Assembly: GCF_018881905.1 (NCBI RefSeq) | Contig: NZ_JACVPM010000002.1 | Location: 372,001-436,000 of the forward strand | DNA from: Polynucleobacter sp. MG-27-Goln-C1 | Lineage (GTDB): Bacteria > Pseudomonadota > Gammaproteobacteria > Burkholderiales > Burkholderiaceae | Direction: 5' to 3' | DNA length: 64,000 bases | Shown: positions 36,754 through 48,125 of the stretch, in pieces | Numbering within the stretch: position 1 is the stretch's first letter | Layout of the letters: the number at the start of each line of letters is the position of its first letter | Notes under the pieces: model-generated | Told to the model about the DNA's origin: nothing | Database searches by the model: none | What the model saw: the letters and a program-made list of their open reading frames with translations, nothing else | Position numbers and translations under genes: made by a program

Positions 36754-38586
36754 TTACTCGACCGTCACGCTCTTTGCGAGGTTACGTGGCTTGTCTACAT
36801 CGGTGCCTAAGGCACAAGCGGTGTGATACGCCAGGAGCTGTAATGGAACTACATGCAAGATTGGAGAGAGCTTGCCATAGTGCTCAGGCAAACGAATCAC
36901 ATTGATGCCTTCACTACTAGTGATCTCAGTATCTTGGTCAGCAAAGACATACAACTTGCCGCCGCGGGCTTTGACTTCCTGCATATTGGATTTGAGTTTT
37001 TCTAGCAAGTCATCGTTAGGGGCCACAGTGACTACTGGCATCTTCTCAGTAACAAGTGCAAGCGGTCCATGCTTTAACTCGCCTGCTGGATAAGCTTCAG
37101 CATGAATATATGAAATCTCTTTTAACTTGAGAGCACCTTCAAGGGCAATTGGGTAATGCATACCGCGACCCAAGAACAAAGCATTTTCACATTTAGCAAA
37201 TGCAGTGCTCCAAGCCATAATCTGCGGCTCAAGTGCTAATACTGCATGCAAAGCTTTTGGTAAATGGCGTAAGTCACGCAAGAGCTCTTTTTCTTGTTCA
37301 GGGCTGACCTTGCCTGCGCGCTTGGCCAATGAAACAGCTAGCAGATAGAGGGCAACCAATTGAGTGGTGAATGCTTTAGTAGAGGCCACGCCAATCTCAG
37401 TGCCAGCCTTGGTTAAGAAATTCCAATTCGTTTCGCGAACCATAGCGCTAGAAGCCACATTGCAAATTGCTAGCGTGTATTGATGGCCCAAAGCTTGGGC
37501 ATGACGCAAGGCTGCCAAAGTATCGGCAGTCTCACCAGACTGGGAAACCACCACAATTAATGTATTTGGATTAGGAACGGTGGTGCGATAGCGATACTCG
37601 CTCGCAATCTCAACCTGGGTCGGAATGCCAGCCAAATCTTCTAGCCAGTATTTAGCAACACAAGCAGAGTAGTAACTAGTGCCGCAAGCCAAGATCAAAA
37701 TTTGATCAAACTTTTTCCATTGTTCAGGATCCGCATTAAAGAGTTCCGGGCCAAAGCTAACAATATTGGCAAGCGTATCGCCGATCGCTCCCGGCTGCTC
37801 AAAAATCTCTTTTTGCATGTAATGCTGATAAGGGCCTAGATCTACTGAGTCAGCTTGTGCAGGCATAGCCTTATGCTCTCTCTGCACAGATTTGCCAGCT
37901 TGATCAAGTATCTCAATACCCTCCGCCTTCAGAATAGCGACATCACCCTCTTCGAGATACATCATCGAATGAGCGCGACCAGCTAAAGCCAGTGCATCAG
38001 AAGCAAGGAAATTTTCATTCTCACCAAGCGCCACAACCAAAGGTGATCCAACACGTGCACCAACTAAAACATCCGGACGATCTTGCGCAATCACACCGAT
38101 AGCATAAGCGCCATGTAGGCGTGGCAACACAGAGCGAACTGAAGCAACCAAATCAACCTGCTTGCTTGCTACATAAGCTTGATGAATTAAATGCGCAATC
38201 ACTTCAGTATCTGTTTCAGATGCAAATACATAGCCCGCAGACTTCAACTCTGTACGCAATGATTCGTAGTTCTCAATAATGCCGTTATGAACAACCGCAA
38301 TCAATCCATCGGAGATATGAGGGTGTGCATTTTGTGTGTCTGGTTTACCGTGCGTTGCCCAGCGGGTGTGCGCAATACCTAAAGTGCCGTGAAAATCTTT
38401 ACCCTGCTCCGCTAACTCAGAAACGCGAGCGGTAGTACGGGCACGCTCAATTGGATGTTTGGCATCATCACCATTAATTACGGCAAAACCACAGGAATCG
38501 TAGCCGCGATATTCAAGGCGGCGCAGACCTTCGATCAATACTTCAACAATATTCTTACGCGATGCTGCGCCAACGATTCCGCACAT
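36754..38586 (-). CDS. glmS: Glutamine-fructose-6-phosphate aminotransferase
   Basis: Makes glucosamine-6-phosphate, the first step toward UDP-GlcNAc for peptidoglycan and LPS. I start it at M-C-G-I-V-G (38586), so Cys1 of the mature glutaminase is at the N-terminus; 610 residues. H-T-R-W-A-T-H-G marks the glutaminase domain, and G-T-S-Y-Y-S-A the first of two SIS isomerase domains; the C-terminus K-S-V-T-V-E is canonical. Its ATG overlaps the glmU stop. No glmS ribozyme is present in the overlap region. Confidence 0.97.
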   Translation of the reverse strand: MCGIVGAASRKNIVEVLIEGLRRLEYRGYDSCGFAVINGDDAKHPIERARTTARVSELAEQGKDFHGTLGIAHTRWATHGKPDTQNAHPHISDGLIAVVHNGIIENYESLRTELKSAGYVFASETDTEVIAHLIHQAYVASKQVDLVASVRSVLPRLHGAYAIGVIAQDRPDVLVGARVGSPLVVALGENENFLASDALALAGRAHSMMYLEEGDVAILKAEGIEILDQAGKSVQREHKAMPAQADSVDLGPYQHYMQKEIFEQPGAIGDTLANIVSFGPELFNADPEQWKKFDQILILACGTSYYSACVAKYWLEDLAGIPTQVEIASEYRYRTTVPNPNTLIVVVSQSGETADTLAALRHAQALGHQYTLAICNVASSAMVRETNWNFLTKAGTEIGVASTKAFTTQLVALYLLAVSLAKRAGKVSPEQEKELLRDLRHLPKALHAVLALEPQIMAWSTAFAKCENALFLGRGMHYPIALEGALKLKEISYIHAEAYPAGELKHGPLALVTEKMPVVTVAPNDDLLEKLKSNMQEVKARGGKLYVFADQDTEITSSEGINVIRLPEHYGKLSPILHVVPLQLLAYHTACALGTDVDKPRNLAKSVTVE

Positions 38587-40031
38587 TATTTTTTGGCCTT
38601 CACGGATTTTTTGGTGGCTACATTCTTTTCCTTCTTTACTGGGCGCTGCCACTGTAAAGAGATTTGCTTAGCGCGCGACACGGTAAGTTGATTGGGCGGC
38701 GCGTCTTTAGTCAGGGTCGTGCCCGCACCCAATGTGGCGCCACGGCCAACACGCACTGGAGCAACCAACTGAGTATCCGAACCAATGAAGACATCATCTT
38801 CAATAATGGTTTGGTGCTTATTCACACCATCGTAGTTACAAGTAATCGTACCTGCGCCGATATTGACTCTAGAGCCCACGATGGAATCACCCACATAGGC
38901 CAAGTGATTAGCTTTGCTATTGGCGGCGATCTTGCTGTTCTTCACTTCTACAAAGTTACCAATGTGGACATCATTCGCTAGGTCAGCACCAGGGCGCAAG
39001 CGAGCATAAGGTCCAATCAGCGAACTTGCACCAACTTTTGCACCGTCAATATGGCTGTATGGGTGAATAGTGACATTCTTACCAATCACGCTATTGCGAA
39101 TAATGCAGTACGGACCGACTTTTGTGCCCGCAGCCAAAGTTACGCAACCCTCAAATACACAACCTACATCAATAAAGACATCGGTACCGCACTCTAGCGT
39201 TCCACGAATATCGATGCGAGCTGGATCAGCCAATGAAACACCGGCATCCATTAAAGCATTGGCTTGATTAAGTTGATGCACGCGCTCTAAAGCAGCCAAC
39301 TGGTCGCGACTGTTAACACCAACAGTTTCATATTCAGCATCAGCTTGCGCAGTGCGAATGGGTACACCATCTTTTACCGCCATCGCAATCACATCAGTTA
39401 AATAGTATTCGCCCTGGGCATTACTGGCTCGCAAAGACTTCAACCATTTCTTAAGTGAGTTAGTTGGCAGCACCATGATGCCGGTATTGATTTCTTGAAT
39501 GCGCTTTTGCTCTGGCGATGCATCTTTTTCTTCAACAATCTCTTTTACGGAGCCGTCGATATCTCGCACGATACGACCATAGCCCGTTGGATTGCCAAGG
39601 TTTTGAGTCAGAAGCGCTAAGGCGGAATCTTGACCACGTACGCCATCAGCTAATTTAGCTAATTTGGACAGCGTCTTTTTACTTGTAAGTGGCACATCGC
39701 CATAGAGAACCAAAGTAGGTTCATTTACATCTAGCTTAGGCAGTGCTTGTAATAAAGCGTGGCCCGTTCCTTTTTGCTCGGCCTGCAATGCAGTGCCAAC
39801 TTTGCCAAAGCGAGCATCTTGTTCGCTGGCAACTTGAAGAAAATCTTTAACGTCGGCTGCGCCGTGACCAACAACAACGATGGGGCCAGTTTTAGCGCTC
39901 TTACCTTGTAGATCTAGAGCTGTATTGAGAACGTGCTGGAGAAGGGGTTTCCCGGCCAAGGTTTGGAGAACCTTGGGTAATGCGGACTTCATCCGCTTTC
40001 CCTGCCCAGCAGCCAAAATAACGATGTTCAT
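38586..40031 (-). CDS. glmU: Bifunctional GlmU (GlcN-1-P acetyltransferase / GlcNAc-1-P uridylyltransferase)
   Basis: Last two steps to UDP-N-acetylglucosamine. 481 residues: N-terminal uridylyltransferase with [11 protein letters not shown] at about 6-16 and the L-Y-G-D-V-P-L block; C-terminal left-handed beta helix of hexapeptide repeats from about 260, with the acetyl-CoA part near the end. A Lys-rich tail (K-K-S-V-K-A-K-K) is extra. It overlaps ttcA by four bases upstream and glmS by one base downstream. Confidence 0.97.
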   Translation of the reverse strand: MNIVILAAGQGKRMKSALPKVLQTLAGKPLLQHVLNTALDLQGKSAKTGPIVVVGHGAADVKDFLQVASEQDARFGKVGTALQAEQKGTGHALLQALPKLDVNEPTLVLYGDVPLTSKKTLSKLAKLADGVRGQDSALALLTQNLGNPTGYGRIVRDIDGSVKEIVEEKDASPEQKRIQEINTGIMVLPTNSLKKWLKSLRASNAQGEYYLTDVIAMAVKDGVPIRTAQADAEYETVGVNSRDQLAALERVHQLNQANALMDAGVSLADPARIDIRGTLECGTDVFIDVGCVFEGCVTLAAGTKVGPYCIIRNSVIGKNVTIHPYSHIDGAKVGASSLIGPYARLRPGADLANDVHIGNFVEVKNSKIAANSKANHLAYVGDSIVGSRVNIGAGTITCNYDGVNKHQTIIEDDVFIGSDTQLVAPVRVGRGATLGAGTTLTKDAPPNQLTVSRAKQISLQWQRPVKKEKNVATKKSVKAKK

Positions 40032-40936
40032 AAAGAGGGATTATAAGACCCCTGAATCAGCGTTCCACAGGCTATTTCATCGATTTCGGTCTCATCAATC
40101 GCTTTGTCACCAGCTGATCTGGCGGCAATACCCGACAGCTCAGTAGAAATCTCGAGATTCTTGAAATCAAAGGCCTCTCCATCCATTAAATGGGATGGCA
40201 CGATATGGTGCATTGAGCGGAATAGATTCTCGACGCGTCCTGGGTGCTTTTTCTCCCAATCGCGCAACATCTCTTTCATGGCGCCACGCTGGAGATTGGG
40301 CTGACTGCCACACAGATTGCACGGAATAATTGGGAAGTTCATATCTACCGCGTAACGCTCAAGCAACTTTTCAGGAACGTATGCGAGAGGACGAATCACA
40401 ATATGTTTTCCGTCATCAGATCGCAGCTTTGGTGGCATGCCTTTGAGCTTGCCGGCAAAGAACATATTCAGCATCAATGTTTCTAAGATGTCATCACGGT
40501 GATGACCTAAAGCTATCTTGGTAGCACCCAACTCATCCGCAACACGATACAAAATGCCACGACGCAAACGCGAGCAAAGTCCACAAGTTGTTTTTCCTTC
40601 TGGAACTACACGCTTGACGATGCTATACGTATCTTGGTTTTCAATATGGTACTGAACACCCAAAGCTTTTAAGTAGTTCGGCAAAATCTCTGCCGGGAAT
40701 CCTGGCTGTTTTTGATCTAAATTAACAGCAATAATTTCAAAATCAATTGGGGCGCGCTCGCGCAACTTCAAGAGAATATCGAGCATGGCATAACTATCTT
40801 TACCGCCTGATAGACAAACCATCACTTTGTCACCATCTTCGATCATGCCAAAGTCGCCAATAGCTTGGCCAACTAAACGGCAGAGCTTTTTCTCAAGCTT
40901 GTTTTCTTCGAAGACGACTTTACGGATATCACTCAT
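40028..40936 (-). CDS. ttcA: tRNA 2-thiocytidine biosynthesis protein TtcA
   Basis: Thiolates cytidine 32 in certain tRNAs using a [4Fe-4S] cluster. 302 residues. PP-loop S-G-G-K-D-S near 44-49 binds ATP; C-x2-C pairs in C-G-L-C and C-N-L-C hold the cluster. Followed by glmU with a four-base overlap and preceded by folB. Confidence 0.96.
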   Translation of the reverse strand: MSDIRKVVFEENKLEKKLCRLVGQAIGDFGMIEDGDKVMVCLSGGKDSYAMLDILLKLRERAPIDFEIIAVNLDQKQPGFPAEILPNYLKALGVQYHIENQDTYSIVKRVVPEGKTTCGLCSRLRRGILYRVADELGATKIALGHHRDDILETLMLNMFFAGKLKGMPPKLRSDDGKHIVIRPLAYVPEKLLERYAVDMNFPIIPCNLCGSQPNLQRGAMKEMLRDWEKKHPGRVENLFRSMHHIVPSHLMDGEAFDFKNLEISTELSGIAARSAGDKAIDETEIDEIACGTLIQGSYNPSL

Positions 40937-40962
40937 AGCGACTAAATTTTTCTGGCTTTTCT

Positions 40963-41358
40963 TTAAACTTGCTTCATCCGAAATACTTCAACGCCAACAG
41001 AGTGGCAATCTGGATAGACATCAGGCTTAGCTGTACTAACGCGAGCCGCAATGACCTTCGGATGCAAGAGCATCGCGGCCACAATGTCATCGCAGAAGGT
41101 TTCCTGTAAATGGATATGACCCTGGGAGGACCGTGCCTTAATGGTTTCACGCATGAAGTCGTAATCCACAACCTCTTCCAATAAATCTTTAGTGGGGCTG
41201 TTCATATCGAGTGGAATATATAAATCGACATTTAAAATTACGCGCTGCTCAGCCTTCTTCTCAAAATCATGTACGCCGATATTGATATAGATTTCATAGT
41301 CACGCAGAAATAAGCGACGGCAATCAGCTAAAGCGGGATGAGAAAGAATAGCGTGCAT
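40963..41358 (-). CDS. folB: Dihydroneopterin aldolase
   Basis: Folate pathway enzyme that cleaves dihydroneopterin. 131 residues, with I-G-V-H-D-F-E-K-K and V-D-Y-D-F-M-R-E-T matching the G-V-x-x-x-E and D-Y-x-x-x motifs that build the active site between subunits. It lies 14 bases after a FolM-like reductase gene, so the two probably act together on pterins. Confidence 0.92.
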   Translation of the reverse strand: MHAILSHPALADCRRLFLRDYEIYINIGVHDFEKKAEQRVILNVDLYIPLDMNSPTKDLLEEVVDYDFMRETIKARSSQGHIHLQETFCDDIVAAMLLHPKVIAARVSTAKPDVYPDCHSVGVEVFRMKQV

Positions 41359-41372
41359 AAATTTTTTTACTT

Positions 41373-42194
41373 TTAGTTTGTTTTAAACATCACATCGCGT
41401 GATGATGGCAACAGATGTTGTCCGCCATCTACATATAAGGTGGTGCCTGTAATTGCATTTGAGCTTGCTAAAAATACGGCTGCTTTTGCAATATCACTTG
41501 GGGTTGATGACTTACCCAATGGCGTCATCTGATGCGCCTTGGTAAAACCTGATTCGGTTTGATCGCCCGAAGTTAGCGTAATACCGGGAGCCAAACCAAT
41601 CACTCGCAAGTGCGGAGCAAAATCCACAGCCAACACCTCAACTGAAGTGAGCAGTGCAGCCTTAGATAATGTGTAAGACAAATAATCGGGATTGAGATTG
41701 ATCAATTTTTGATCGAGTAGCTGAATCACCGACGGGATTGATAGGTCGCTCTCACTTGCTTTCTTTGTCTGGCTCTTTTGATATTCAAACATCAACTGAG
41801 ATAGTAAAATAGGCGCAGCTAAATTAACTTGCATGTGCTCTTGCAAACTTTTACTGCTGAGCGGGGCATCTGAATTAGCGCGATCATATTCAAAAATTGA
41901 AGCGCTATTCACGAGACACTCGAGGCTTGGAAACTCAGCAACAACTGCGGCAAACAAAGAATGGATTTCTGATTCGCTGGCGAGGTCAGCCTTAAATGCC
42001 ACGGCCTTACGCCCCAAGCTCTGGATTTCCGCAACGGTAGCCTGGGCATCTGATGCCGACTGGCCATAATGAATTGCGATATCCCAGCCCTGACGAGCAA
42101 ATTCCAGTGCAATTTCTCGACCAAGACGCTTGGCAGCGCCGGTCACTAAAACTGCTTTATTTTGCTGAGGTTGTAGGTTTGAACTCAAGTTCAC
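41373..42194 (-). CDS. SDR family oxidoreductase, FolM/pteridine reductase-like
   Basis: 273-residue short-chain dehydrogenase. The cofactor loop is T-G-A-A-K-R-L-G (18-25), the T-G-x3-R-x-G variant typical of pteridine reductase and E. coli FolM. The catalytic Y-T-L-S-K follows near 182-186 and the C-terminus has Y-V-D-G-G-Q. Location directly before folB supports dihydromonapterin or dihydrofolate reduction. This could back up or replace FolA; I infer this from motif and context. Confidence 0.87.
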   Translation of the reverse strand: MNLSSNLQPQQNKAVLVTGAAKRLGREIALEFARQGWDIAIHYGQSASDAQATVAEIQSLGRKAVAFKADLASESEIHSLFAAVVAEFPSLECLVNSASIFEYDRANSDAPLSSKSLQEHMQVNLAAPILLSQLMFEYQKSQTKKASESDLSIPSVIQLLDQKLINLNPDYLSYTLSKAALLTSVEVLAVDFAPHLRVIGLAPGITLTSGDQTESGFTKAHQMTPLGKSSTPSDIAKAAVFLASSNAITGTTLYVDGGQHLLPSSRDVMFKTN

Positions 42195-42219
42195 TTAAAT
42201 TCTCTTAGACTAGCGAGCT

Positions 42220-43407
42220 ATGGATATTACCTTGACCAGCCTTGAAACGGCTCATACCGAGCTTCTTAGCCAAAAAATAATGGCTGAAATTGCCTCTAAT
42301 GGCGGCTGGATGCCCTTTTCAAGGTATATGGAAATGGCTTTATATGAGCCAGGAATGGGTTATTACAGTGCTGGAGCCCATAAATTGGGTGCTGGCGGTG
42401 ATTTCACGACAGCTCCTGAGCTCTCCCCCCTATTTGGCGCCGCCATTGTAGAAACCCTTTTGCCGATTCTGGAGGGCCTCCAAGCCCAAGGGCTCCCTAC
42501 TCAAATTCTGGAGTTTGGCGCCGGCACCGGCAAATTGGCTGAATCCATTCTCACTCGATTGCACGATCTGGGTTTCTCCTTAGATCGCTACGACATCATC
42601 GAGATCTCGCCAGACCTAGCCCAAAGACAAGAGGAGCGCCTCAAGCAACTTGTAGAGAAACTGGCCCTATCTACTCAATGTAATTGGTTAAGCTCTTTAC
42701 CTAGCAACTTCAAAGGCATCATTCTGGCCAACGAGGTAATTGATGCTATTCCTTGTGACGCTATCATTTTTCAAAATGGCTTTTGGTATCAATATGGCGT
42801 CGCTGTAACTGATGGCAAGCTTGCTTGGTCAGCAGGACAACCCGTTGAGCAGTCACTGCTTCCAGAGACTTTGCTCACCGGAAACTTTTCTGAAGGCTAC
42901 GTTACTGAATTACATGCGCATGCAAATGCTTGGATGAACCAAGTAGCCAAGCATCTCGATACCGGACTCTTTCTCACATTTGATTATGGATTTCCGGAGA
43001 GCGAGTATTACCATGCACAACGCCTAGAAGGCACACTCATGGCGCACCACCGTCATCATGCTATTCAAGATCCTTTTCACCTTCCGGGACTATGTGATTT
43101 AACAACGCATGTGGAATGGTCACAGATTGCACGCAGTGCACTGGAGGAAGAAGTTGATGATGTCTATCTCAGCAATCAGGCGTCTTATTTACTAGATGCC
43201 GGCATTGGCGATATTGCGTTGGAGATTGGTGACCCTAGCAATCCAGAAACTTTCTTACCTATTTCGAACTCGCTGCAAAAACTATTGTCTGAAGCTGAGA
43301 TGGGCGAGCTCTTCAAAGTCTTTGCATTCTCAAAGAAACTATCTGAGGTATTGCCAGACCATGTCTTAGAAGACTTACCTGGCCTTCGAGGCAGAAATCG
43401 GCTATAA
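42220..43407 (+). CDS. MidA/NDUFAF7-like SAM-dependent methyltransferase
   Basis: 395-residue protein of the family that includes mitochondrial NDUFAF7, which methylates an arginine of the complex I subunit NDUFS2. The G-W-M-P-F-S-R-Y-M-E-M-A-L-Y block, G-D-F-T-T-A-P-E-L-S near 63-72, and SAM loop E-F-G-A-G-T-G-K-L (104-112) are all present, as is the late D-Y-G-F. In the same region an NDUFA9-like gene also occurs. The bacterial substrate is unproven. Confidence 0.9.
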   Translation: MDITLTSLETAHTELLSQKIMAEIASNGGWMPFSRYMEMALYEPGMGYYSAGAHKLGAGGDFTTAPELSPLFGAAIVETLLPILEGLQAQGLPTQILEFGAGTGKLAESILTRLHDLGFSLDRYDIIEISPDLAQRQEERLKQLVEKLALSTQCNWLSSLPSNFKGIILANEVIDAIPCDAIIFQNGFWYQYGVAVTDGKLAWSAGQPVEQSLLPETLLTGNFSEGYVTELHAHANAWMNQVAKHLDTGLFLTFDYGFPESEYYHAQRLEGTLMAHHRHHAIQDPFHLPGLCDLTTHVEWSQIARSALEEEVDDVYLSNQASYLLDAGIGDIALEIGDPSNPETFLPISNSLQKLLSEAEMGELFKVFAFSKKLSEVLPDHVLEDLPGLRGRNRL

Positions 43408-43411
43408 GTTT

Positions 43412-44551
43412 TTAAATGCTTACGGCTGCAGTAATAGCTAAGAGTCGCGCAGTATCTACTGCACTACGAATTCTTTCACCGTTAGTTCGCTGGTCTGCAG
43501 GAACACCTTCAATAATTTCGGCAGTGTTGAGCGATTGCGCATTTTGGATTGCCGAAATTAAAGTGCTGACATTCAAGCCAATACGCTTTGCCAAACCCAA
43601 CAAAGCATTTCCACGCTCAGGCTTACGCCAAACATCTGCACGATTAAACCAGGCCAATATATCTGCAGGCTCATAGCTAACACCTGCATCATTGACTGAT
43701 TTCTCAATGAGTACATTGAGCTCACTAAATATTTCACTAAAATCACGCACCTCATTTGGCATCTTGACGCACTCTGCCCATGAACGAATATCACTGGCAG
43801 GTAAATGCATGAGGGTGACGGCACATCGATCTTCGAGACGGTTATCTGCTGCATGCAAATGTGCAATGAGTTGCTCGCGGAATTCTTCTTTAACCAAATA
43901 GGATGTTAGCGTTGATGGCAGCAAAATCTTGGCTGCATCAGCATCCAGTAAAACTTGAAACATTCGCATTGGCTTATCAGCAGTGAAGCCTCTAGCTAAC
44001 TCCTGCCAGATTCTCTCAGCCGAGAGTGCTGATAATTCATTTGATTGAACAATAGCCTGTAAAGCATCCATGGTTTCTGGCGCAACAGTAAATTCCGGAA
44101 AGCGCGCTGCAAAACGCGCGATACGCAATAGACGCAAAGGATCTTCAGCAAACGCATTGGACACATGACGAAATACTTTGGCCGCTAAATCCTGCTGACC
44201 GTTATACGGGTCCAAAATAGGCCCCACCCGTTTGCCATCTGCGCTCACCTCTTGTGCCATTGCATTAATAGTCAAGTCGCGCCGCTCTAAGTCTTGCTCT
44301 AACGTGACTGTAGGATCCGCATAAAACATAAACCCCTTATAGCCCTTGCCAGTTTTACGCTCTGTGCGAGCTAAGGCATATTCAGCTTGAGTATCTGGAT
44401 GTAGGAACACTGGAAAATCTTTGCCTACGGGACGATAGCCCTGGGCAATCATTTCTTCTACGCTAGAACCCACCACCACATAATCAATGTCATGCACCGG
44501 CAAACCCATGAGGGTATCCCGAATGGCGCCACCAACAGCGTAGATCTTCAT
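43412..44551 (-). CDS. cca: CCA-adding tRNA nucleotidyltransferase (class II)
   Basis: Adds or repairs the 3' CCA end of tRNA. 379 residues. The nucleotidyltransferase motif G-G-A-I-R-D at 7-12 and the D-x-D pair in V-H-D-I-D-Y-V are present, with [10 protein letters not shown] for metal and rotation. E. coli Cca is 412 residues with an HD phosphohydrolase domain; no H-D pair is visible here, so the extra activities may be missing. Follows the NDUFA9-like gene by four bases. Confidence 0.95.
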   Translation of the reverse strand: MKIYAVGGAIRDTLMGLPVHDIDYVVVGSSVEEMIAQGYRPVGKDFPVFLHPDTQAEYALARTERKTGKGYKGFMFYADPTVTLEQDLERRDLTINAMAQEVSADGKRVGPILDPYNGQQDLAAKVFRHVSNAFAEDPLRLLRIARFAARFPEFTVAPETMDALQAIVQSNELSALSAERIWQELARGFTADKPMRMFQVLLDADAAKILLPSTLTSYLVKEEFREQLIAHLHAADNRLEDRCAVTLMHLPASDIRSWAECVKMPNEVRDFSEIFSELNVLIEKSVNDAGVSYEPADILAWFNRADVWRKPERGNALLGLAKRIGLNVSTLISAIQNAQSLNTAEIIEGVPADQRTNGERIRSAVDTARLLAITAAVSI

Positions 44552-44555
44552 GGAC

Positions 44556-45464
44556 TTATTTCATGCCTTCTAGGGTACGGCGGCTGATGCCAAATACCTT
44601 AGTCAACGCATCTACTCCATTGAGAGGCAAGATATTTGGCACTTTCATAGAAGCAATATTGTCACGCGACATTAAGGTGGGAACAGGTAGGTGCTCAAAA
44701 GCTAAGGCCTGAAGGTAGCCAACAAAAGCAGGTACGGGAATAATCACGCAACGGGTATGCGCCTTGCGCGCAGCAAACTCCACAATCTCTTTCATGGTGT
44801 AGACGGTAGGACCAACCAAGTCATATTCCTGATGAATAGTCGACGGCATTTTCAGGGCCATCGTAAAAGCGGAAGCTACATCATCCACGCTTACTGGCTG
44901 AAACTGCGCATCCGAATTTGCTAAAGGCATCGCCGGGAACAGCTTAGTCAGCTTTTTAAACAAATTAATAAATTGATCTTGAGCGCCAAAAATTACTGAA
45001 GGCCTAAAAATAGTCCAATCTAAGTTGCTAGCTTTTACTGCTGCTGCACCATCGCCCTTGCTGCGCTGATACATCGATGGGCCATGAGAATCTGCGCCCA
45101 AGGCGCTCATATGTAAAAAGCGTTTTAGGCCATGCATCTGCATAGCAGTAATGATATTTTTTGGGAGCTCTACATGGGCTGCTTCAAACACTTTTCCATA
45201 AGGCTGCGCAGGCTTGTCATGTAATACGCCCACCAAATTAATGACTGCACCACCCGGTTTAATTCGTGAGCAAAGTTCTTGCAAGGAATCAAACTCATGC
45301 ACATCAGCATCTTCTAAGTGCACTTTCGGCAACATGCGCAATTCACGCGCGGATGCTAAGTGTCTGGTCGGCAATAAAACGGAATAACCCTCCGCTTGCA
45401 ATTGTGCAGCCAAGACCCTACCTACAAAACCGTTACCGCCAATTAGCAGAATGTCATATTTCAT
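44556..45464 (-). CDS. Complex I NDUFA9 subunit family / NAD-dependent epimerase-like protein
   Basis: 302-residue extended-SDR protein with N-terminal G-G-N-G-F-V-G-R (8-15) and Rossmann fold, but without a full catalytic tyrosine triad, as in NDUFA9-type proteins that bind NADPH structurally. Whether it associates with bacterial complex I is not established. It is between the soluble lytic transglycosylase (upstream) and cca. Confidence 0.86.
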   Translation of the reverse strand: MKYDILLIGGNGFVGRVLAAQLQAEGYSVLLPTRHLASARELRMLPKVHLEDADVHEFDSLQELCSRIKPGGAVINLVGVLHDKPAQPYGKVFEAAHVELPKNIITAMQMHGLKRFLHMSALGADSHGPSMYQRSKGDGAAAVKASNLDWTIFRPSVIFGAQDQFINLFKKLTKLFPAMPLANSDAQFQPVSVDDVASAFTMALKMPSTIHQEYDLVGPTVYTMKEIVEFAARKAHTRCVIIPVPAFVGYLQALAFEHLPVPTLMSRDNIASMKVPNILPLNGVDALTKVFGISRRTLEGMK

Positions 45465-45487
45465 AAAACTCCAATTTGGTTGAAATA

Positions 45488-47446
45488 CTAAGGTAGCTCA
45501 GATGCACTTGCCGCTTTAGGAGTAATCACACCTAAACGCTGCTTTAAAGACTGCGTCTGCCCATGCATCACTGATGAATAATACGTTGCATTGGCTAAAA
45601 CATTTTTTACATAGGTTCGCGTTTCATTAAACGGAATGGTTTCCGCAAAGATCGCGCCCTCAGTAGGGCTGGTGAGTTTTTCCCGCCAAGTTTTAGAACG
45701 TGATGGGCCAGCGTTATAAGCTGCAGACGCCAGAACCCAGGAACCATCCAAATCAACCAAGACCATGTTCAAGTAATTGCTACCCAAAGTGAGATTGGTA
45801 TTGGTATCAGCAAGCTTGTCATTGGTATATGAGGTCATACCAATTTTCTTAGCCACATACTTTGCTGTATTGGGCATCACCTGCATCAAGCCTGAAGCGC
45901 CAACCGATGAAGAGGCATTCATGATGAAGCGTGACTCTTGACGAATCAATCCATAAGCCCAAGCCAAGTTCAAATCAATTTGCTTAGCAATCGGGGACAG
46001 CTCATCGCGATACGGTGTTGGATAGCGCAAGCTAAAGTCATGCTCTTGCTTGGTACGATCCGCTGTATTCACTACGCGGTCATATAAGCCAATGCGCTTG
46101 GCATACTCAGCTGCTGCGAGCAACTGCTTATCGCTCATATTACGCAACTCCCAATTCCAGTCACGATTACCCTCAAAGCGTAAATTCATGGCATAGAAGC
46201 GCTCACCCCGTATAAAGCCCTTACGTTGAGACATGGCATCAATCTCTGCGTCGCTAACTTTGGTGCGCACAGGTGCATGATTCGATTTACCCAAATCCTC
46301 TCGTGCAAGCTGTCCATAAAAGTTGTACTGGTCAGAAACGAGCTCGAGATTCTCGCGGGCTTTTTCATTTTGGCCTTCTACTTTTAATGCACGTGCATAC
46401 CAATAAGTCCAAGCGGGATCTTTGCTACGCACCGCAGGATTCATGCCTTCAATTGCATTCTTTACCAGCGTCCAATCCTTGGCGCGTAAACCCGCACGCA
46501 CTTTCCACTCCTGACTTTCAGTAGATAGGAGTTCGTTGTAGCCTAGCTCTTGTTGAAGACGATATGCATCATCTGCATTGGGATCTAATTTTTTTGCAAG
46601 GAATTGACCAATCACACCCCAAGCTACCGCCTGATTCTCTTTGCTATATCGAGATGCATTTTGTGAAAAATCTTTAAATGCTTTTGCAGGTTCTGCTTTA
46701 GCGGATTTAACAACCTCAGCAATAGGATCCTCTCCGCCCAAGCGACGTGACATCGTATCAAAACCCATCTCACTTGCAGCGCGACCAATCGCTTTTGCTT
46801 CGCTCGGCGTCATGCCGCCAGCACCAACCAAAATAGGTACCAATTCTTGGCAAGCTTGACCGAAATAACGTGGATCCAACAATATTGCACGCGCATCAAT
46901 TGCAACCTTTGTTGGGTTCTCACCTTGAGCTAGCTTCGACTGTAAGGAATAACATTTAACCTGAGTGTCGTCATCCAAAACAAACTTGGAATATTCGGCG
47001 TCAAAGCGAGACCAGTCTTTACGCTTACCTAAAACGAGCAACCAGTCATTGCGCATCCGATCTGCTAATGCAGTGCCTTGGTATTGATTTAGAAAAGCTT
47101 GCACCTGAGCATCCGCATTACTGTCGGACCGCGCGCCACCAGCGCTATCAAATAATTGGGGCTTGATACGGAAATAGGCTACGTAGTCTTCATACGGGTA
47201 ATTTGAGAGACTAGCAGCCAGGGTTTGTGAGCGAGCCACATCATTTCTTTTGGCAGCCTCACGTAATTCAATAAAGGTGCGATCACCCTCGGTAATTTCA
47301 AAGGCTGAAACTCTGCTTTCTTTAGTAGGGGTAGCTTTCTTGGCTTTTTCTGCAGAAATACTAGGCGCGGCAACTGCCAGAGCGAGAAATAAAATTCCAG
47401 CCACTGTTTTTTGCCACCCACTAAAAACACCAAACCTCTTTTTCAC
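45488..47446 (-). CDS. slt: Soluble lytic murein transglycosylase
   Basis: Periplasmic enzyme cleaving peptidoglycan glycan strands. 652 residues with signal peptide (A-V-A-A-P-S-I-S-A), a long superhelical alpha domain, and the SLT domain at about 480-610 with the catalytic glutamate in R-Q-E-S-R-F and the G-L-M-Q-V-M-P motif. The family average is 620-650. It starts 46 bases from the divergent folate gene. Confidence 0.94.
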   Translation of the reverse strand: MKKRFGVFSGWQKTVAGILFLALAVAAPSISAEKAKKATPTKESRVSAFEITEGDRTFIELREAAKRNDVARSQTLAASLSNYPYEDYVAYFRIKPQLFDSAGGARSDSNADAQVQAFLNQYQGTALADRMRNDWLLVLGKRKDWSRFDAEYSKFVLDDDTQVKCYSLQSKLAQGENPTKVAIDARAILLDPRYFGQACQELVPILVGAGGMTPSEAKAIGRAASEMGFDTMSRRLGGEDPIAEVVKSAKAEPAKAFKDFSQNASRYSKENQAVAWGVIGQFLAKKLDPNADDAYRLQQELGYNELLSTESQEWKVRAGLRAKDWTLVKNAIEGMNPAVRSKDPAWTYWYARALKVEGQNEKARENLELVSDQYNFYGQLAREDLGKSNHAPVRTKVSDAEIDAMSQRKGFIRGERFYAMNLRFEGNRDWNWELRNMSDKQLLAAAEYAKRIGLYDRVVNTADRTKQEHDFSLRYPTPYRDELSPIAKQIDLNLAWAYGLIRQESRFIMNASSSVGASGLMQVMPNTAKYVAKKIGMTSYTNDKLADTNTNLTLGSNYLNMVLVDLDGSWVLASAAYNAGPSRSKTWREKLTSPTEGAIFAETIPFNETRTYVKNVLANATYYSSVMHGQTQSLKQRLGVITPKAASASELP

Positions 47447-47492
47447 TGTATTACCTTATCGATTTACTATATCTCTTAATTTTCGCCTGATA

Positions 47493-48125
47493 ATGGTCGA
47501 TATGCACGGCAATTCTCCAAAATCGCTACGGCAGGACTTACTAGCCCAAAGGAAACAGTTTGCGGCTAGCGCAAGCCATCCCATGGCAAGTGAAGCTATT
47601 TTGGCTGGCTTAGCTAGTTTTCTGCACACCCATGACGCTCAAGTTCAATCTATTGCCCTGTATTGCCCTATACAAGATGAGCTTGATCTGCGGCCCGCTT
47701 TATTAGCTTGGGCTGAGAGTAGCGCAAGCAAAACACTAGCCCTCCCTTTTGCGCGCCCTGATAAACATTTGGATTTTTATGCCTGGCAAGAGGGCGACCT
47801 ACTGATTCCAAGTCGCCACGGTGTGCCGGAGCCAGACCCCAACAATCCCCGTAGACCCCAAATTAGTCCGGACTGCATCTTGATTCCCTGCGTAGGCTGG
47901 TCAGAATCCAAGGTAGGTGATCAAACACATTATTGGCGGCTTGGGTATGGGGGCGGCTATTTTGACCGCACCTTAGCTCAGTTGCGTAAAGCTAAGCCAA
48001 ACCTACTATGCGTAGGTATAGGCTTTGATTGGCAAAAATTAGACGATTCTCAATGGCAGGCTCAAACACATGATGAGCCTTTAGATGCCATGCTGACTGA
48101 GTCAGGCTTATTAATTACTTATTGA
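47493..48125 (+). CDS. 5-formyltetrahydrofolate cyclo-ligase
   Basis: Converts 5-formyl-THF to 5,10-methenyl-THF with ATP, salvaging stored folate. I start it at 47493, 210 residues; ATG at 47502 is equally plausible because neither has a clear ribosome site. An upstream in-frame reading into slt is a shadow. Motifs: R-Q-D-L-L-A-Q-R-K near the start and R-L-G-Y-G-G-G-Y-F-D-R-T-L near 148-160. It converges on metF, another one-carbon folate gene, with an 11-base overlap. Confidence 0.93.
   Translation: MVDMHGNSPKSLRQDLLAQRKQFAASASHPMASEAILAGLASFLHTHDAQVQSIALYCPIQDELDLRPALLAWAESSASKTLALPFARPDKHLDFYAWQEGDLLIPSRHGVPEPDPNNPRRPQISPDCILIPCVGWSESKVGDQTHYWRLGYGGGYFDRTLAQLRKAKPNLLCVGIGFDWQKLDDSQWQAQTHDEPLDAMLTESGLLITY

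Noticed and set aside
38580-38600. glmS ribozyme
   Set aside because: glmS overlaps glmU, leaving no leader; the ribozyme is also a Gram-positive feature.
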